Positions 49,682 to 59,000 of a DNA stretch of 64,000 nucleotides are shown here, piece by piece; position 1 is the first letter of the stretch, and each line of letters opens with the position of its first letter. A program made the position numbers and the translations under genes. The stretch spans positions 806,001-870,000 of the forward strand of contig NZ_AUFJ01000009.1 in assembly GCF_000426445.1 (NCBI RefSeq). Direction: 5' to 3'. This stretch comes from Brevibacterium album DSM 18261 (GTDB taxonomy: Bacteria > Actinomycetota > Actinomycetes > Actinomycetales > Brevibacteriaceae). The notes under the pieces are model-generated. The model had not been told where the DNA came from, ran no database searches, and worked only from the letters and a program-made list of their open reading frames with translations.

Positions 49682-52073
49682 CGAGGCCTTCCGTCACCCG
49701 GCGCCGGCGTGCGAACCAGAGGGCGAAGCCGCCCACCGCCAGGAGAGCCGCGCCCACGACACCGGCTGCGGTCATGCCGACCGCGCCCGTGCGCGGCAGG
49801 GCGCACCTGGGATCGTCGGCAGGCAGCTCACGCGGGCCGCTGCCGGAGCCGCCGGTGGAGGAACCGCCGGAGCCGTTCTGCTCACCGGCCTGCTCCGTGG
49901 GCTGCGCCGAGGCGTCCTCACCGGCCTTCTCGTCACTGCCCTCGGCGTCGTCATCGCCCTCGGGCTGGGCGAGCACATCGACGGTGCCGCCGGCGAAGAC
50001 CTCGCCACCGGCCTGAGCTCCGCCGCCCACCTCGAAGTGGAGCGTGCCGCTGCCCTGTTCCGTGCTGCCGTCGTTGAGCGTCACCGTGAACGTGATGTCC
50101 ATGGTGTACTCACCGGCCTCGGTGAAGGTCCAGTAGCCGTGCTCGTGCGTCCGCATGGGGATGTCATAGGAGTCTCCGGGCGACTGGAAGACGTGCTTGA
50201 CGTCGCTGCCGCCGAATCCTCCGGCACCCACGAACACGTTCACCTTGCCCGGGCCGCTCATCGAGTCCAGCGTCATGGTCACGGCGCTCGCACCGTTGAT
50301 CAGATCCGGGTCCTGGGTGTTCCAGCCCAGCCACGGAACGCCGGACTCCTGCACCTGCCCGATCGTGTAGACCTCGGTGCCCTCGGGGGCGACGAAATCG
50401 AATCCCGCGGGCAGCGGCTTCAGGGCGGTCTCGGTCAGCAGGAAGGTCACGTCCTCGGGTGCGCGCCAGGTGGGAGGCGCGTCCCGGTCGTCCTTGATCT
50501 GCGCACGGACGGCTCCATCGCGCAGACGCGGACCGAAGTCGAAGTGCCCGTCGTCCACCCGGACGCGCTCTCCCGGCTGAGCCTCGTCCCGCTCGCTGCC
50601 CTGGCCGTTGTCGCCGGAGCCGCCGCCCCCGCCGCTGCCGCCATTGCGGTCACCGGAGCCGGAGCCGCCGGACCCAGCGGGGCCTCCGCCGCCCGAGCCG
50701 CTGCCGTCAGGGGGCAGGCAGATGTAGTCCGCCGAGGAGTTGCCCTCGCCGCCGCTGCTGCTGCCTCCGCCGGAGTTCCCTCCGCCGGAGCCGCCGCCCA
50801 TGCCGCCGCCATCGGCACCGCCCTTGGGCTCCTCGTCACCGGGAGCGTCAGAGTCGCCGCCTTCCACATTGATGGTGATGGGAGCGGACTCGATCGTCTG
50901 TCCGTCGTTGAGGCTGTAGACCGTCTTGACCTGCAGCTGATCGAACTCCGCGCTCTCGATCTCGAACTCGTAGGTGTCGCTGCCGGCATCCGTCGCGTTC
51001 CAGTCGCCGGCACCGTCGCCCTTCTTCAGGGTCTGCCAGCTGTAGTTCCCGCCGCTGGGAGCTTCACCGTCCCATGTGGCCTCGAGGCTGGCGGTGTCGC
51101 CGACTTCGTAGGAGTCCTCGACCCCGGCGATGGAGACCTCTGCTTCGTCACCGTCACCGGGCTCAGAGGGATCGTCCGTGGGCCCCCGAGTGGGGTCCTC
51201 GCTCGGATCATCGGAGGGATCCTCGCTCGGATCACCCGAGGGGTCATCGCTGGGATCGTCACTCGGGTCGTCGGACGGATCCGAGCCCGGGTTGAGCTCA
51301 TCCTCGTACTGCTCTATGTCGTCACCCACCACGAAGGCGAACTCGCGCTCGTCCGTGGTCGTGCCGCCACCGGCCAGCGGAACTGAGACGTCGAAGACGA
51401 GACGGTAGAGACCCGGCTCGTTGAATGCCCAGTTGGCGTGGACGTGAGCGGCAGGCATCTCCTCATGACTCACGAACTCAGCGTCGGAGGAGGAGAAGAC
51501 TCGGTCCACCCCGCTCCAGTCGTCCTGCCAGATCTCGACGTTTCCGCCCTCCGGCACCACGGTCTTGGCCTGGTCGAGGGAGAAGGTAATGTCCCCGCTC
51601 ACCTGGTCGCCGCGGATCGCCTCGGTGTTCCATCCCGCCCACAGAACACCCTGCTTCTGTCGCTGAGGCACGAGCCATTGCTCATGGCCGTGCTCCCGTA
51701 CGAAATCGAGCTGCTCGGCGTCACTGAATTCGCCGCGGGCGCTGTCCGTGACATGGAAGACCATGTCGTCCGGGTCCTCCTGCACACCCATCGCCTCAGG
51801 CCAGTCGACCTTGGAGAACAGAGTCGCCTGATCGTCGTCCAGGCGCACGCTGACGGCATCGGTGTGCTCAGTGGCAGCGATCCGACGCTCACCCAGGTAG
51901 TTCCCGGGACTCTCGTTCGAACCCGGGCGCTCTGACGAAACCTGCTGCGAGCCCCCAGGCGGGGCACCCGATGGGCTCACTGCCGCCAGGGCGGCGTGTG
52001 GCATTGCTGTGAGAAGCACTGCCGCCGAAACTGCTGCGACTCCCGTGCGGAGTCGCCGCGAGATGGAACTCAT
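49671..52073 (-). CDS. LPRTG-anchored two-domain surface protein, first gene of the metal ABC operon
   Basis: An 800-residue cell-wall protein. Signal peptide residues 1-30; first anchored-repeat domain to about 260 with WLVPQRQKQGVLWAGWNTEA and HVHANWAFNEPGLYRLVF; an Asp/Pro/Ser linker (DPSDDPSDDPS-like, residues 265-300); an Ig-like module beginning VSIAGVEDSYEVGDTASLEA; a Gly/Ser linker; a second anchored-repeat domain (RVDDGHFDFGPRLRDG to HEHGYWTFTEAGEYTMDI); and LPRTG at 759-763 with a helix and four arginines. This resembles TIGR03773 transporter-associated surface proteins. ATG at 52073; two Fur-family half-palindromes lie 47-70 bases upstream. It probably captures metal at the wall and passes it to the importer encoded behind it. 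Confidence 0.9.
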   Translation of the reverse strand: MSSISRRLRTGVAAVSAAVLLTAMPHAALAAVSPSGAPPGGSQQVSSERPGSNESPGNYLGERRIAATEHTDAVSVRLDDDQATLFSKVDWPEAMGVQEDPDDMVFHVTDSARGEFSDAEQLDFVREHGHEQWLVPQRQKQGVLWAGWNTEAIRGDQVSGDITFSLDQAKTVVPEGGNVEIWQDDWSGVDRVFSSSDAEFVSHEEMPAAHVHANWAFNEPGLYRLVFDVSVPLAGGGTTTDEREFAFVVGDDIEQYEDELNPGSDPSDDPSDDPSDDPSGDPSEDPSDDPSEDPTRGPTDDPSEPGDGDEAEVSIAGVEDSYEVGDTASLEATWDGEAPSGGNYSWQTLKKGDGAGDWNATDAGSDTYEFEIESAEFDQLQVKTVYSLNDGQTIESAPITINVEGGDSDAPGDEEPKGGADGGGMGGGSGGGNSGGGSSSGGEGNSSADYICLPPDGSGSGGGGPAGSGGSGSGDRNGGSGGGGGSGDNGQGSERDEAQPGERVRVDDGHFDFGPRLRDGAVRAQIKDDRDAPPTWRAPEDVTFLLTETALKPLPAGFDFVAPEGTEVYTIGQVQESGVPWLGWNTQDPDLINGASAVTMTLDSMSGPGKVNVFVGAGGFGGSDVKHVFQSPGDSYDIPMRTHEHGYWTFTEAGEYTMDITFTVTLNDGSTEQGSGTLHFEVGGGAQAGGEVFAGGTVDVLAQPEGDDDAEGSDEKAGEDASAQPTEQAGEQNGSGGSSTGGSGSGPRELPADDPRCALPRTGAVGMTAAGVVGAALLAVGGFALWFARRRRVTEGLDEV

Positions 52074-52119
52074 CTGAATGTCCCACTTTCATCTGGTAGG
52101 CACGGTCCACCTGAGAGGT

Positions 52120-52143
52120 TATCATTAGTGATAGTCATTTTCA
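52120..52143. promoter_or_regulatory. Fur-family (probable Zur) operator for the ABC operon
   Basis: TGATAGTCATTTTCA at 52129-52143 matches TGATAATCATTATCA at 13 of 15 positions, and TATCA-TTAG-TGATA at 52120-52133 forms an overlapping palindrome. The pair stands 47-70 bases upstream of the first gene of the seven-gene operon. Two overlapping sites suggest cooperative binding. Confidence 0.72.
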
Positions 52144-52249
52144 TGTAACGTGATGCACGTCAGCCTCGGCGTCACGCGGCTCGACGTCGCACAGCCGCCC
52201 CGGGAGCCCATGCGCCACTCATGCGAACGATTCATGCGCACTCGCGCAC

Positions 52250-52309
52250 TTGACCCCCAATCACCGCCGGCTGTAAATTCACTGATTGTTGTAATGATAA
52301 CCATGATCA
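52250..52309 (+). promoter_or_regulatory. Promoter with downstream Fur-family operator for the 730-residue surface protein
   Basis: TTGACC at 52250-52255 and TAAATT at 52274-52279 with an 18-base spacer. TGATAACCATGATCA at 52295-52309 matches the Fur-family palindrome at 13 of 15 positions and would lie at about +10 to +24 of the transcript, blocking initiation when metal is plentiful. The remainder of the 358-base divergent gap (52074-52431) shows nothing else. Confidence 0.68.
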
Positions 52310-52431
52310 TTCGCTGTGCTGACAGCGTCTCCTTCAACACGGGGGGAGCCGCGAAGCCAGCACAGGCTTCAGGTCCAGACAGCGGATGACCGCTGCATCC
52401 CTCCCAAGCTCAAGAAGGAAAGGCATCGTCC

Positions 52432-54624
52432 ATGAGATTGCTGAGCAGACAGGGGACAGCCGCACTTGCGGCCAGTGTCCTCGCGATCGGCAGCGCGCTT
52501 GCCGCACCCACCATCGCCTCGGCGGCGGATCATGAGGTCCTTAACGACCCCGTCGTCTTCGGCGAAGGCCACGTAGACGCATTCAACATGCTGCTGAATG
52601 ACGACGGCTCCGTCGAGCTCGCGCTCAGGGAGGACGTCACCGGCCAGCACGTGCTTCACTCACCCGAGTCAGTGGATCTCGTAGTGAAGGAGACAGCGCA
52701 GCAAGCGTTCTCGGCCTCGGACCGCGTACCCGAAGAGCTTCAGGGACAAGAGGTCTACCACCTCCCAGAGCGGAACACCGGGACACTCATCTGGCCCGGA
52801 TGGGACACCATGTCCCTCACCCCCGAGTTCGGCGGACAGGTTGCGACAGAGTTCAAGATCACCGCATTCACCGGCCCGGGCGACGCCTGGGTCTGGGCAG
52901 GAATCGACGACAGTCATCTCACCAGCGGTGGCCACAAGCTCGCAGTCGGAGAGGCGATCTCCCAGCCGTTCCCCTCTCACACTCACAGCAACTGGGCGTT
53001 CAGCGAGCCCGGAGCCTACGAGTTCACAGTCGAAGCCGAGGTGAGCGGCAACGGCAACACCGCCTCGAGCGCACCACAGAACTACCGCTTCGTCGTCGAC
53101 CCGGAGCTCTCGATCAGCGGTCTCGCAGACCACTACCAGTCGGGTGAGGCAATCGAGCTGTCCGCCGAGAGCGACCCGGGCCTCGAGGGCGGAAGCTACG
53201 AGTGGTTCGTCCAGCGCGAGGGAGATGCAGAGCCGGAGCCGATCGAAGGCCAGGACGGATCACAGCTCAGCCTGGAGGCCGACGACTCCCTCAACGGCGC
53301 CCAGATCACCGCAGAGTTCCGCGGCGACGGCGGACAGATCAACCCTGGCGTGATCGCCTCCGCACAGACTGACACCATCACGATCGACGACCACGGCGAT
53401 GAGCCTGCACCCGAGCACTCGCTGAGCATCGAGGGCATGCACGAGCACTACCACCAGGGTTCCGACATCACCCTCGATGCGGTCGCCGATCCCGAGCTGG
53501 AGAACGGCAGCTACGAGTGGTTCGTACAGCGCCGGGATCAGGACGAGCCGGTTCAGGTCGAAGACCTCGACGAGGCCCAGTTCATCCAGACCGCAGAGCA
53601 GGCCCTTGACGATGCGCAGGTGAGCGCCAATCTGGTGGATGACGGCGGCGAGGTGCTCGCCTCCGCCGATGCCGTTACCATCGATGTGGACGACCACGGC
53701 GCACCTCCGCACCAGGAGGTGACGGTCAAGGGCACCCAGGAGCACTACCACACGGGCGACACCGCCACCCTCACTGCCACGGTTGACCCCTCCTCCGTAC
53801 TGAACCGCTACGAATGGCAGGTACAGCCCGCAGGCGAGTCCCAGTGGACCGCAGTCGAGGGTGAGAACGGCTCCGACTACTCCTTCGACGTGGGCGAAGA
53901 CCTGAACGGCGCCCAGGTGCGGGCAGTCCTCACCTACGACGACGGCGAGGAGTACGTCGCCTCCGAGCCGATCGAGATCCAGATCGACGATCACGACCAG
54001 GAGCCGACCCCGCCCGAGACCGAACTCACGATCGAGGGCCTGGAGAGCGAGTATCAGGTGGGCGATGTCGCATCGCTGACTGCAGTTCAGGACCCGCAGA
54101 CGGACGAGGACCACTGGCACTGGTTCATCCAGCGTGAGGGCGATGACGGCTACTCGGTGATCGACGGCGCACTGACCGATACTCTCGAGCACACGATCGC
54201 AGAAGGCGATGACGGTGCGCAGATCATCGCACGCCTCTACGACCACGACCACGCCCTCATCGCCGAGTCCGAGGCTGCAACCCTCAACGTCGCTGGCGAT
54301 TCGACCCCGCCTGAGGACGATGACGACGATGAGGGCCGCGACGACGACAACGGCGGTGACGACGGAAACCGCGATGATGATCAGGGCCGTGACGACGACA
54401 ACGGCAACGGCGGCTCCGACGATGACAACGGGAACGGCGGCTCCGACGACGGCCGTGACGACGACAACGGCAACGGCGGCTCCGACGATGGGAAGGGTGA
54501 CGGCGACAAGCTGCCCCGCACCGGCGCAGAGATGACTTCTGCAGCCGCCGCGGCCGGCCTGCTCCTGGCCATCGGCACCGGTGCCGTGCTCCTGGCACGC
54601 CGCAGGGCAACCGCCGCGGAATGA
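52432..54624 (+). CDS. LPRTG-anchored surface protein with one anchored-repeat domain and four Ig-like repeats
   Basis: A 730-residue wall protein. Signal peptide ends about residue 31 (SALAAPTIASAA). One anchored-repeat domain (VFGEGHVDAFNMLLNDDG to HTHSNWAFSEPGAYEFTV) is followed by four Ig-like modules of about 100 residues starting near 225, 329, 429 and 529, each opening like LSIEGMHEHYHQGSDITLDA. The modules are joined by His/Asp linkers such as IDDHGDEPAPEH, and several open with HEHYH or QEHYH, suggesting metal coordination. A 60-residue Asp/Asn/Gly tail leads to LPRTG (694-698), a helix and an Arg cluster. ATG at 52432 follows AGAAGGAAAGG. It is divergent from the ABC operon and shares its operator type. 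Confidence 0.88.
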   Translation: MRLLSRQGTAALAASVLAIGSALAAPTIASAADHEVLNDPVVFGEGHVDAFNMLLNDDGSVELALREDVTGQHVLHSPESVDLVVKETAQQAFSASDRVPEELQGQEVYHLPERNTGTLIWPGWDTMSLTPEFGGQVATEFKITAFTGPGDAWVWAGIDDSHLTSGGHKLAVGEAISQPFPSHTHSNWAFSEPGAYEFTVEAEVSGNGNTASSAPQNYRFVVDPELSISGLADHYQSGEAIELSAESDPGLEGGSYEWFVQREGDAEPEPIEGQDGSQLSLEADDSLNGAQITAEFRGDGGQINPGVIASAQTDTITIDDHGDEPAPEHSLSIEGMHEHYHQGSDITLDAVADPELENGSYEWFVQRRDQDEPVQVEDLDEAQFIQTAEQALDDAQVSANLVDDGGEVLASADAVTIDVDDHGAPPHQEVTVKGTQEHYHTGDTATLTATVDPSSVLNRYEWQVQPAGESQWTAVEGENGSDYSFDVGEDLNGAQVRAVLTYDDGEEYVASEPIEIQIDDHDQEPTPPETELTIEGLESEYQVGDVASLTAVQDPQTDEDHWHWFIQREGDDGYSVIDGALTDTLEHTIAEGDDGAQIIARLYDHDHALIAESEAATLNVAGDSTPPEDDDDDEGRDDDNGGDDGNRDDDQGRDDDNGNGGSDDDNGNGGSDDGRDDDNGNGGSDDGKGDGDKLPRTGAEMTSAAAAAGLLLAIGTGAVLLARRRATAAE

Positions 54625-54670
54625 TCCCACGATAATAGGGCGCCCCAACTGGTGACCCCTGCCCCTCACA

Positions 54671-54712
54671 ACTGAGGCCTCTTGCACTCCTCCGAGCGCA
54701 AGGGGCCTCAGT
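54671..54712 (+). terminator. Terminator after the 730-residue surface protein
   Basis: Fifteen-base arms (54671-54685 and 54698-54712) with one mismatch and a 12-base loop, 47 bases past the stop codon at 54624. Confidence 0.75.
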
Positions 54713-54822
54713 GCTGTGCGCGACATGCGGATCCACCACACTCCACCGAACCCGCCTGCCACACCTCAGCACACGGCACCAGGCCCACCGCGCCTCAGAC
54801 AGTTTCATCCTCGGCACCCAGA

Positions 54823-54881
54823 TTGACGTTCGCTGAGAACTCGGTTAGCGTGAGCATTGCGTCTAGTGATAATCACTATCA
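54823..54881 (+). promoter_or_regulatory. Promoter with near-consensus Fur-family (probable Zur) operator
   Basis: TTGACG at 54823-54828 and TAGCGT at 54846-54851 with 17-base spacing. TGATAATCACTATCA at 54867-54881 matches TGATAATCATTATCA at 14 of 15 positions, the best copy in the window. It would lie around +10 to +24, exactly as at the 52250-52309 promoter. It stands 35 bases before the His-rich small gene. Confidence 0.75.
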
Positions 54882-54916
54882 ATACTTTGAGTCGGGTGGA
54901 TTGGAGGGGCACGCGA

Positions 54917-55195
54917 ATGACTGAGGCCTCGGGCATGTCCCATGCGCACCTCCACGCCGACACGGAGCACCTGCACGACCGCAGTCACCTCGCCACCGGC
55001 GGCGTACTGCGGTGCGGCTGCGGCCCCGAGTCGCTCAGCGCCGTAGACGTGCTCCCTGAAAAGCTCGTATGCGACTTCCAGAACTGGATGCCGCACCGGC
55101 ACCAGGTCCACGGCTTCGTCCGGACTCGCTTCAGCTATGACACCCGAACTCCCCGCACGTTCCAGCGATCGGAGTGCCCTGACTCCAGCGCGTGA
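54917..55195 (+). CDS. Small His/Cys-rich protein of unknown function under a Fur-family operator
   Basis: A 92-residue protein I do not recognise. Its first 24 residues contain six histidines (positions 9, 11, 13, 18, 20, 24; HAHLHADTEHLHDRSH). A CGC pair lies at 33-35, Cys52, three more histidines at 60, 62 and 65, and Cys87. There is no signal peptide or membrane helix, so it should be cytoplasmic. ATG at 54917 follows GGAGGGG. It is the first gene behind the best Fur-family operator and precedes the secreted single-domain protein. Composition and control suggest a zinc-binding storage, delivery or sensing peptide. It is not a shadow of another frame, but expression is unproven. Confidence 0.6.
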   Translation: MTEASGMSHAHLHADTEHLHDRSHLATGGVLRCGCGPESLSAVDVLPEKLVCDFQNWMPHRHQVHGFVRTRFSYDTRTPRTFQRSECPDSSA

Positions 55196-55345
55196 GACCA
55201 CGTGGTCGCCGGAACGTGCGCATGCACTGCTCGCGTGCCCAGGAAACACCTCCGCGGTGCCGCAGAACGCGCTGTGATGCCGCGGCAAGCAGTGCCGAAG
55301 GCTCATCACTCTTCAAGCAGCACAGACAGAGATGGGAATAGGATC

Positions 55346-55978
55346 ATGCACACGAAGAACGCACATCGCGCCCTCGGCGGCACAGCCGCCCTCGGACTCG
55401 CCGTCGTCGGCCTGAGCTTCAGCTCCACGGCCGCAAACGCGCAGACCGAGGTCATCATCGACTCCGGCCACATCGACATCGTCGGCATCGACGAGCCGGG
55501 GGAGATCGGCTCGATCTTCGGCGATGACGGCGGCTACATCAGCTGGGACGACATCGGCAGTGACAAGTACGTGCTGGAGTACGACGTCAACCGGGCCGGT
55601 GTCTCATGCTCGGCAGGCGTCTACACCGCGAGCGCAGCCAACATCGGAGGCACGAACCCGTGGGCAGGCTTCAGCGATCACACGGGGAGCACCTACAGCA
55701 TCACGATGTCCAAGGTCGGGGGCACTGCCAACACCGGCGATGTCACCTTCACCGAGAGCGTCAGCAATGTGACCGTCCTCGACACTTCCGTGCCACTGGA
55801 ATGGGATCTCTCAGCGTATGCCCACACTCATGGAGCGTGGACGTTCGACTCGGGCACCGGCGATTGCAGCGCTCCGGACCAGCCTGCCCACTACGACTTC
55901 GACCTGGAGTTCGACGTGGACGAGCTCGGTGGTTCGAACGATGACGATCACACGTTCACCTTCCGGGTCGTCCGATAA
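55346..55978 (+). CDS. Secreted single-domain anchored-repeat-like protein without wall anchor
   Basis: A 210-residue exported protein: signal peptide residues 1-32 (GLSFSSTAANAQT), then one domain starting EVIIDSGHIDIVGIDEPGE and containing AGVSCSAGVYTASAANIGGT, SAYAHTHGAWTFDSGTGDCS and HYDFDLEFDVDEL. This keeps the opening GHID strand and the HTHxxWxF turn of the anchored-repeat domain, yet the E-P-G-x-Y end is replaced and there is neither LPxTG nor a C-terminal helix. It is therefore probably released or held by other proteins. Two cysteines may form a disulfide. ATG at 55346 follows GATGGGAATAGG. It lies downstream of the His-rich gene and may share its operator. Confidence 0.75.
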   Translation: MHTKNAHRALGGTAALGLAVVGLSFSSTAANAQTEVIIDSGHIDIVGIDEPGEIGSIFGDDGGYISWDDIGSDKYVLEYDVNRAGVSCSAGVYTASAANIGGTNPWAGFSDHTGSTYSITMSKVGGTANTGDVTFTESVSNVTVLDTSVPLEWDLSAYAHTHGAWTFDSGTGDCSAPDQPAHYDFDLEFDVDELGGSNDDDHTFTFRVVR

Positions 55979-55998
55979 GACCCGGTGACCAACCGTCT

Positions 55999-56029
55999 GT
56001 GGGGCGGCCGCCGCAAGCGGCCGCCCCAC
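55999..56029 (+). terminator. Terminator after the secreted single-domain protein
   Basis: Perfect 13-base GC-rich arms (55999-56011 and 56017-56029) around a 5-base loop, 20 bases after the stop at 55978. It separates this transcript from the next surface gene. Confidence 0.82.
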
Positions 56030-56063
56030 TGGCGCGCACACTCCTTTCACCTTCTACCGAGGA

Positions 56064-59000
56064 TTGGGACTGAGACGATTGAACAGACGGACCGGCGCGA
56101 CGACGGGCGCGCATCATCGATCACCCGCTCGCATCGCCGCCCGCTTGCGCAGCGCCCTTTCCCTGGGAGCGCTCAGCGCACTCCTCGGCGGCGGAATGCT
56201 GACCGCAGCACCAGCGGCAGCAGACACCGTGCAGGAAGGCCCGAGTGTCTACTACCACGCGGCGCTCCCGTCCGGTGAGTGGCAAGTGACGTCTGCAAGG
56301 AGCGCAAACGGCTTAAGTAACCGTGGCATTCAGCTTCGCGTCGGCTCTCAGGACGTCGATGCCATCCCGGAAAGCGAAGAGCATGCCTGGCTGGGACCCG
56401 CCGGTGAGCTGCGCTGGCGCACCTCGAACTACGAGTATGATCCTGACGCCGCGGACCGCACGATAACCAGCATTTCCACACGTACGGTTCGCAGCAACCA
56501 CCTCTCCGAAGAGAACCAGAACATTCGCTTCTCGCTGTCGAACATCACGGCGCCCGGGACCTTCGCGCTCTATGAGGCGGTGCCGCCCGCAGACGGCACT
56601 GCCGGCGAACCCGGCGAATTGTTCCGCTGGGGCACCGGCACGCAGCGCGACGGCTCCCCACAGACCAGCGAACAGAGTCATGACCTCGAACCCAGGCTCA
56701 GGCCCCTGGGCGAGGCATCCTTCGGCGCCTCGGGCATGTACTGTTTTGACCTGACAGCCGAGGCGACGCTCGCCGACGACACCCCAGTCACCGACACGGA
56801 GACCATGCGGATCGCAGTGGGCGATGAGGTCGCTGCCGATGCCGCCTGCGGCACGGCGACCAATGAGACTCCGAAGATCCCGGAAGCGCCTGATACCCCC
56901 GACGCACCCGCGGCACCCGCTGCAACCGTCGAAGGTGACGGGGTCGCAGTGAGCTGGGAAGCTCCCGACAATGACGGCGGCAGCCCGATCACCGGATACT
57001 CTGTGACACTCAGCGACCAGAACCGTGGGACCTTCACAGAAGAGGTCGACGGAGAGACAAAGCACGCTGCGTTCGAGGACGTACCCGCTGGTCATTACCG
57101 GGCGCGCGTGATCGCGAAGAACGACAACGGCGAATCCGAACCTTCGCCCTGGTCCGAAGAAGTGGCTGTGGGCGAACCGATCCGGGTGATCGACGACGGT
57201 CACATCGATGCCATTGCCCCCCAGTTGGACACAGATGAGGCCACTGGAGAACTCTCGCTCGCGCTGCGTGCACACCACGATAGCTTCGACTGGCTCGACT
57301 GGGACCAGTTCGTGCTGTACTCAGACAATGTGATTCAGAAGACGCTGCCCGAAGAGTTCACTCCCGACAGCGATTGGTCCTTCATCGGCGAACCCGGACA
57401 GACCATCTGGGAAAGCCCCTACGGTCGCATTCCCTCCGCCCCCTGGGTGGGATTGAGCACTGAGGACACCAGCATCCGGGAGAACCTGGACAGGGGCCAG
57501 CGCATCGATGTGCGCATCGAGGGAGTCACCGGGCACGGGGGCGGACCCGCTCCCGGCGAGTTCGCCCTCGACAATGTCCGATCGGCCAGATCGGGCTCGG
57601 ATCGCAACGGTGTCGGTCTCATCGGTGCCACCAAAGAGGGTTTGCCCAGCGCCTACCAGACATCGCCGGGCAACCATGAGCACTATTCCTGGGACTTCAC
57701 TCAGCCCGGCGTCTACTGTCTCGCAGTGGCCATTGAAACGGAGGTGAACGGCGAACGGCAGACGGCCCGCGAGCAGCTCACCCACGTCGTGGGCGAGACA
57801 GTGGACCCCGCCACAGTCACACCGTGCGGCACCAAGGCGGAATACCCCGAAGTCGGAACTCCTCAGAGCGTGGATCCGCAGAGTCCCGGCGAAGATCCCT
57901 TCGCATTCGAGGGCGGATTCGGCAATGTGGCGCTCGAACTGGAGGACGGGACTCTCACGTCCACGCTGCTCCACAACGACAGCTACCGCAACACTCTGCC
58001 TGAACATCACTCACTGGAGGACGTGGTGTTCCGCGCCGAACAGCTCGGCAATGAGGAGGACTACGTCTTCGGACGACCGAGCTTCCTATCCGATCTGGAC
58101 CGGGACAGTGCTCCGTACCTCAGCTGGAGCGCCTTCGGCGCAGCGAAGGACCAGCTGGACGGGGACATCGCCTGGACCGTAGACGGCGTGCGCGGTCCCG
58201 GCGAGCTCCAGGTTGCAGAATCCATGAAGGGTGTTCGCGAAACCGTGCTCGATACGAGTGAAGGCGGCGACACGCAGACAAGCATCTGGCCCGGGGCTGA
58301 GATGCTCGACACCCGCTGGGCGGTCACCCACCCGGGCAAGTACTGCATCGACATGAGCTGGACGGCGCGGACTAAGGATCATGGTGAGGTCAGCACCTCG
58401 CAGACGATCACGGTCGTAGCCGATGGCGAAGGCTTCGAGCACGATGCCGAGACTCTCACGCGGACCTGTGCGGATGAGGATGGCCCGTCGGAAGAGCCGA
58501 GCGAAGAGCCGTCCGAGGAGCCGACTGGCGAGCCGAGCGAGGATCCTTCGGGTGACCCTTCCGAGGAGCCGACCGGTGAGCCGAGCGAGGATCCTTCGGG
58601 TGACCCTTCCGAGGAGCCGACCGGTGAGCCGAGCGAAGATCCCTCGGACCGTCCTTCCGAGGAGCCGAGTGACGACGCCCCAGCTGAGCCCGCTCTGAGC
58701 ATCAGTCCCGAGGAGATCGGCATCACCGAATTCCTCGACCAGGAGCAGGGCGTGACGCTGTCCGTCAGCGGGCTCGAACCCGGCTCTCCGGTTGAGTTCG
58801 ACATCGCCCCGGCCTCGGACCAGGAGGTCGAGCCCAGCACTCTGCCGGGCGAGGCCAACGAGGATGGCATTGCCTCCGCAGTGGTCTACGGCATCAGCGC
58901 AGCCGACGCCGAGAACTATCTGGGCGAGTACACCGTCGACGCCACCATCGACGACACCGAAGGCACCGCAGCCCAGGCCGCAGCCAACGACCTGAGCGGC

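Noticed and set aside
51170-51300. Regular short repeats suggestive of a CRISPR array
   Set aside because: They are in-frame codons of an Asp/Pro/Ser linker (DPSDDPS) in a surface protein; there are no spacers and no cas genes.
53260-54762. A 500-codon minus-strand frame opposite the 730-residue surface protein
   Set aside because: Hydrophobic Val/Ile-rich text arises from antisense of Asp/Asn/Gly codons; it has no ribosome site and no family resemblance.
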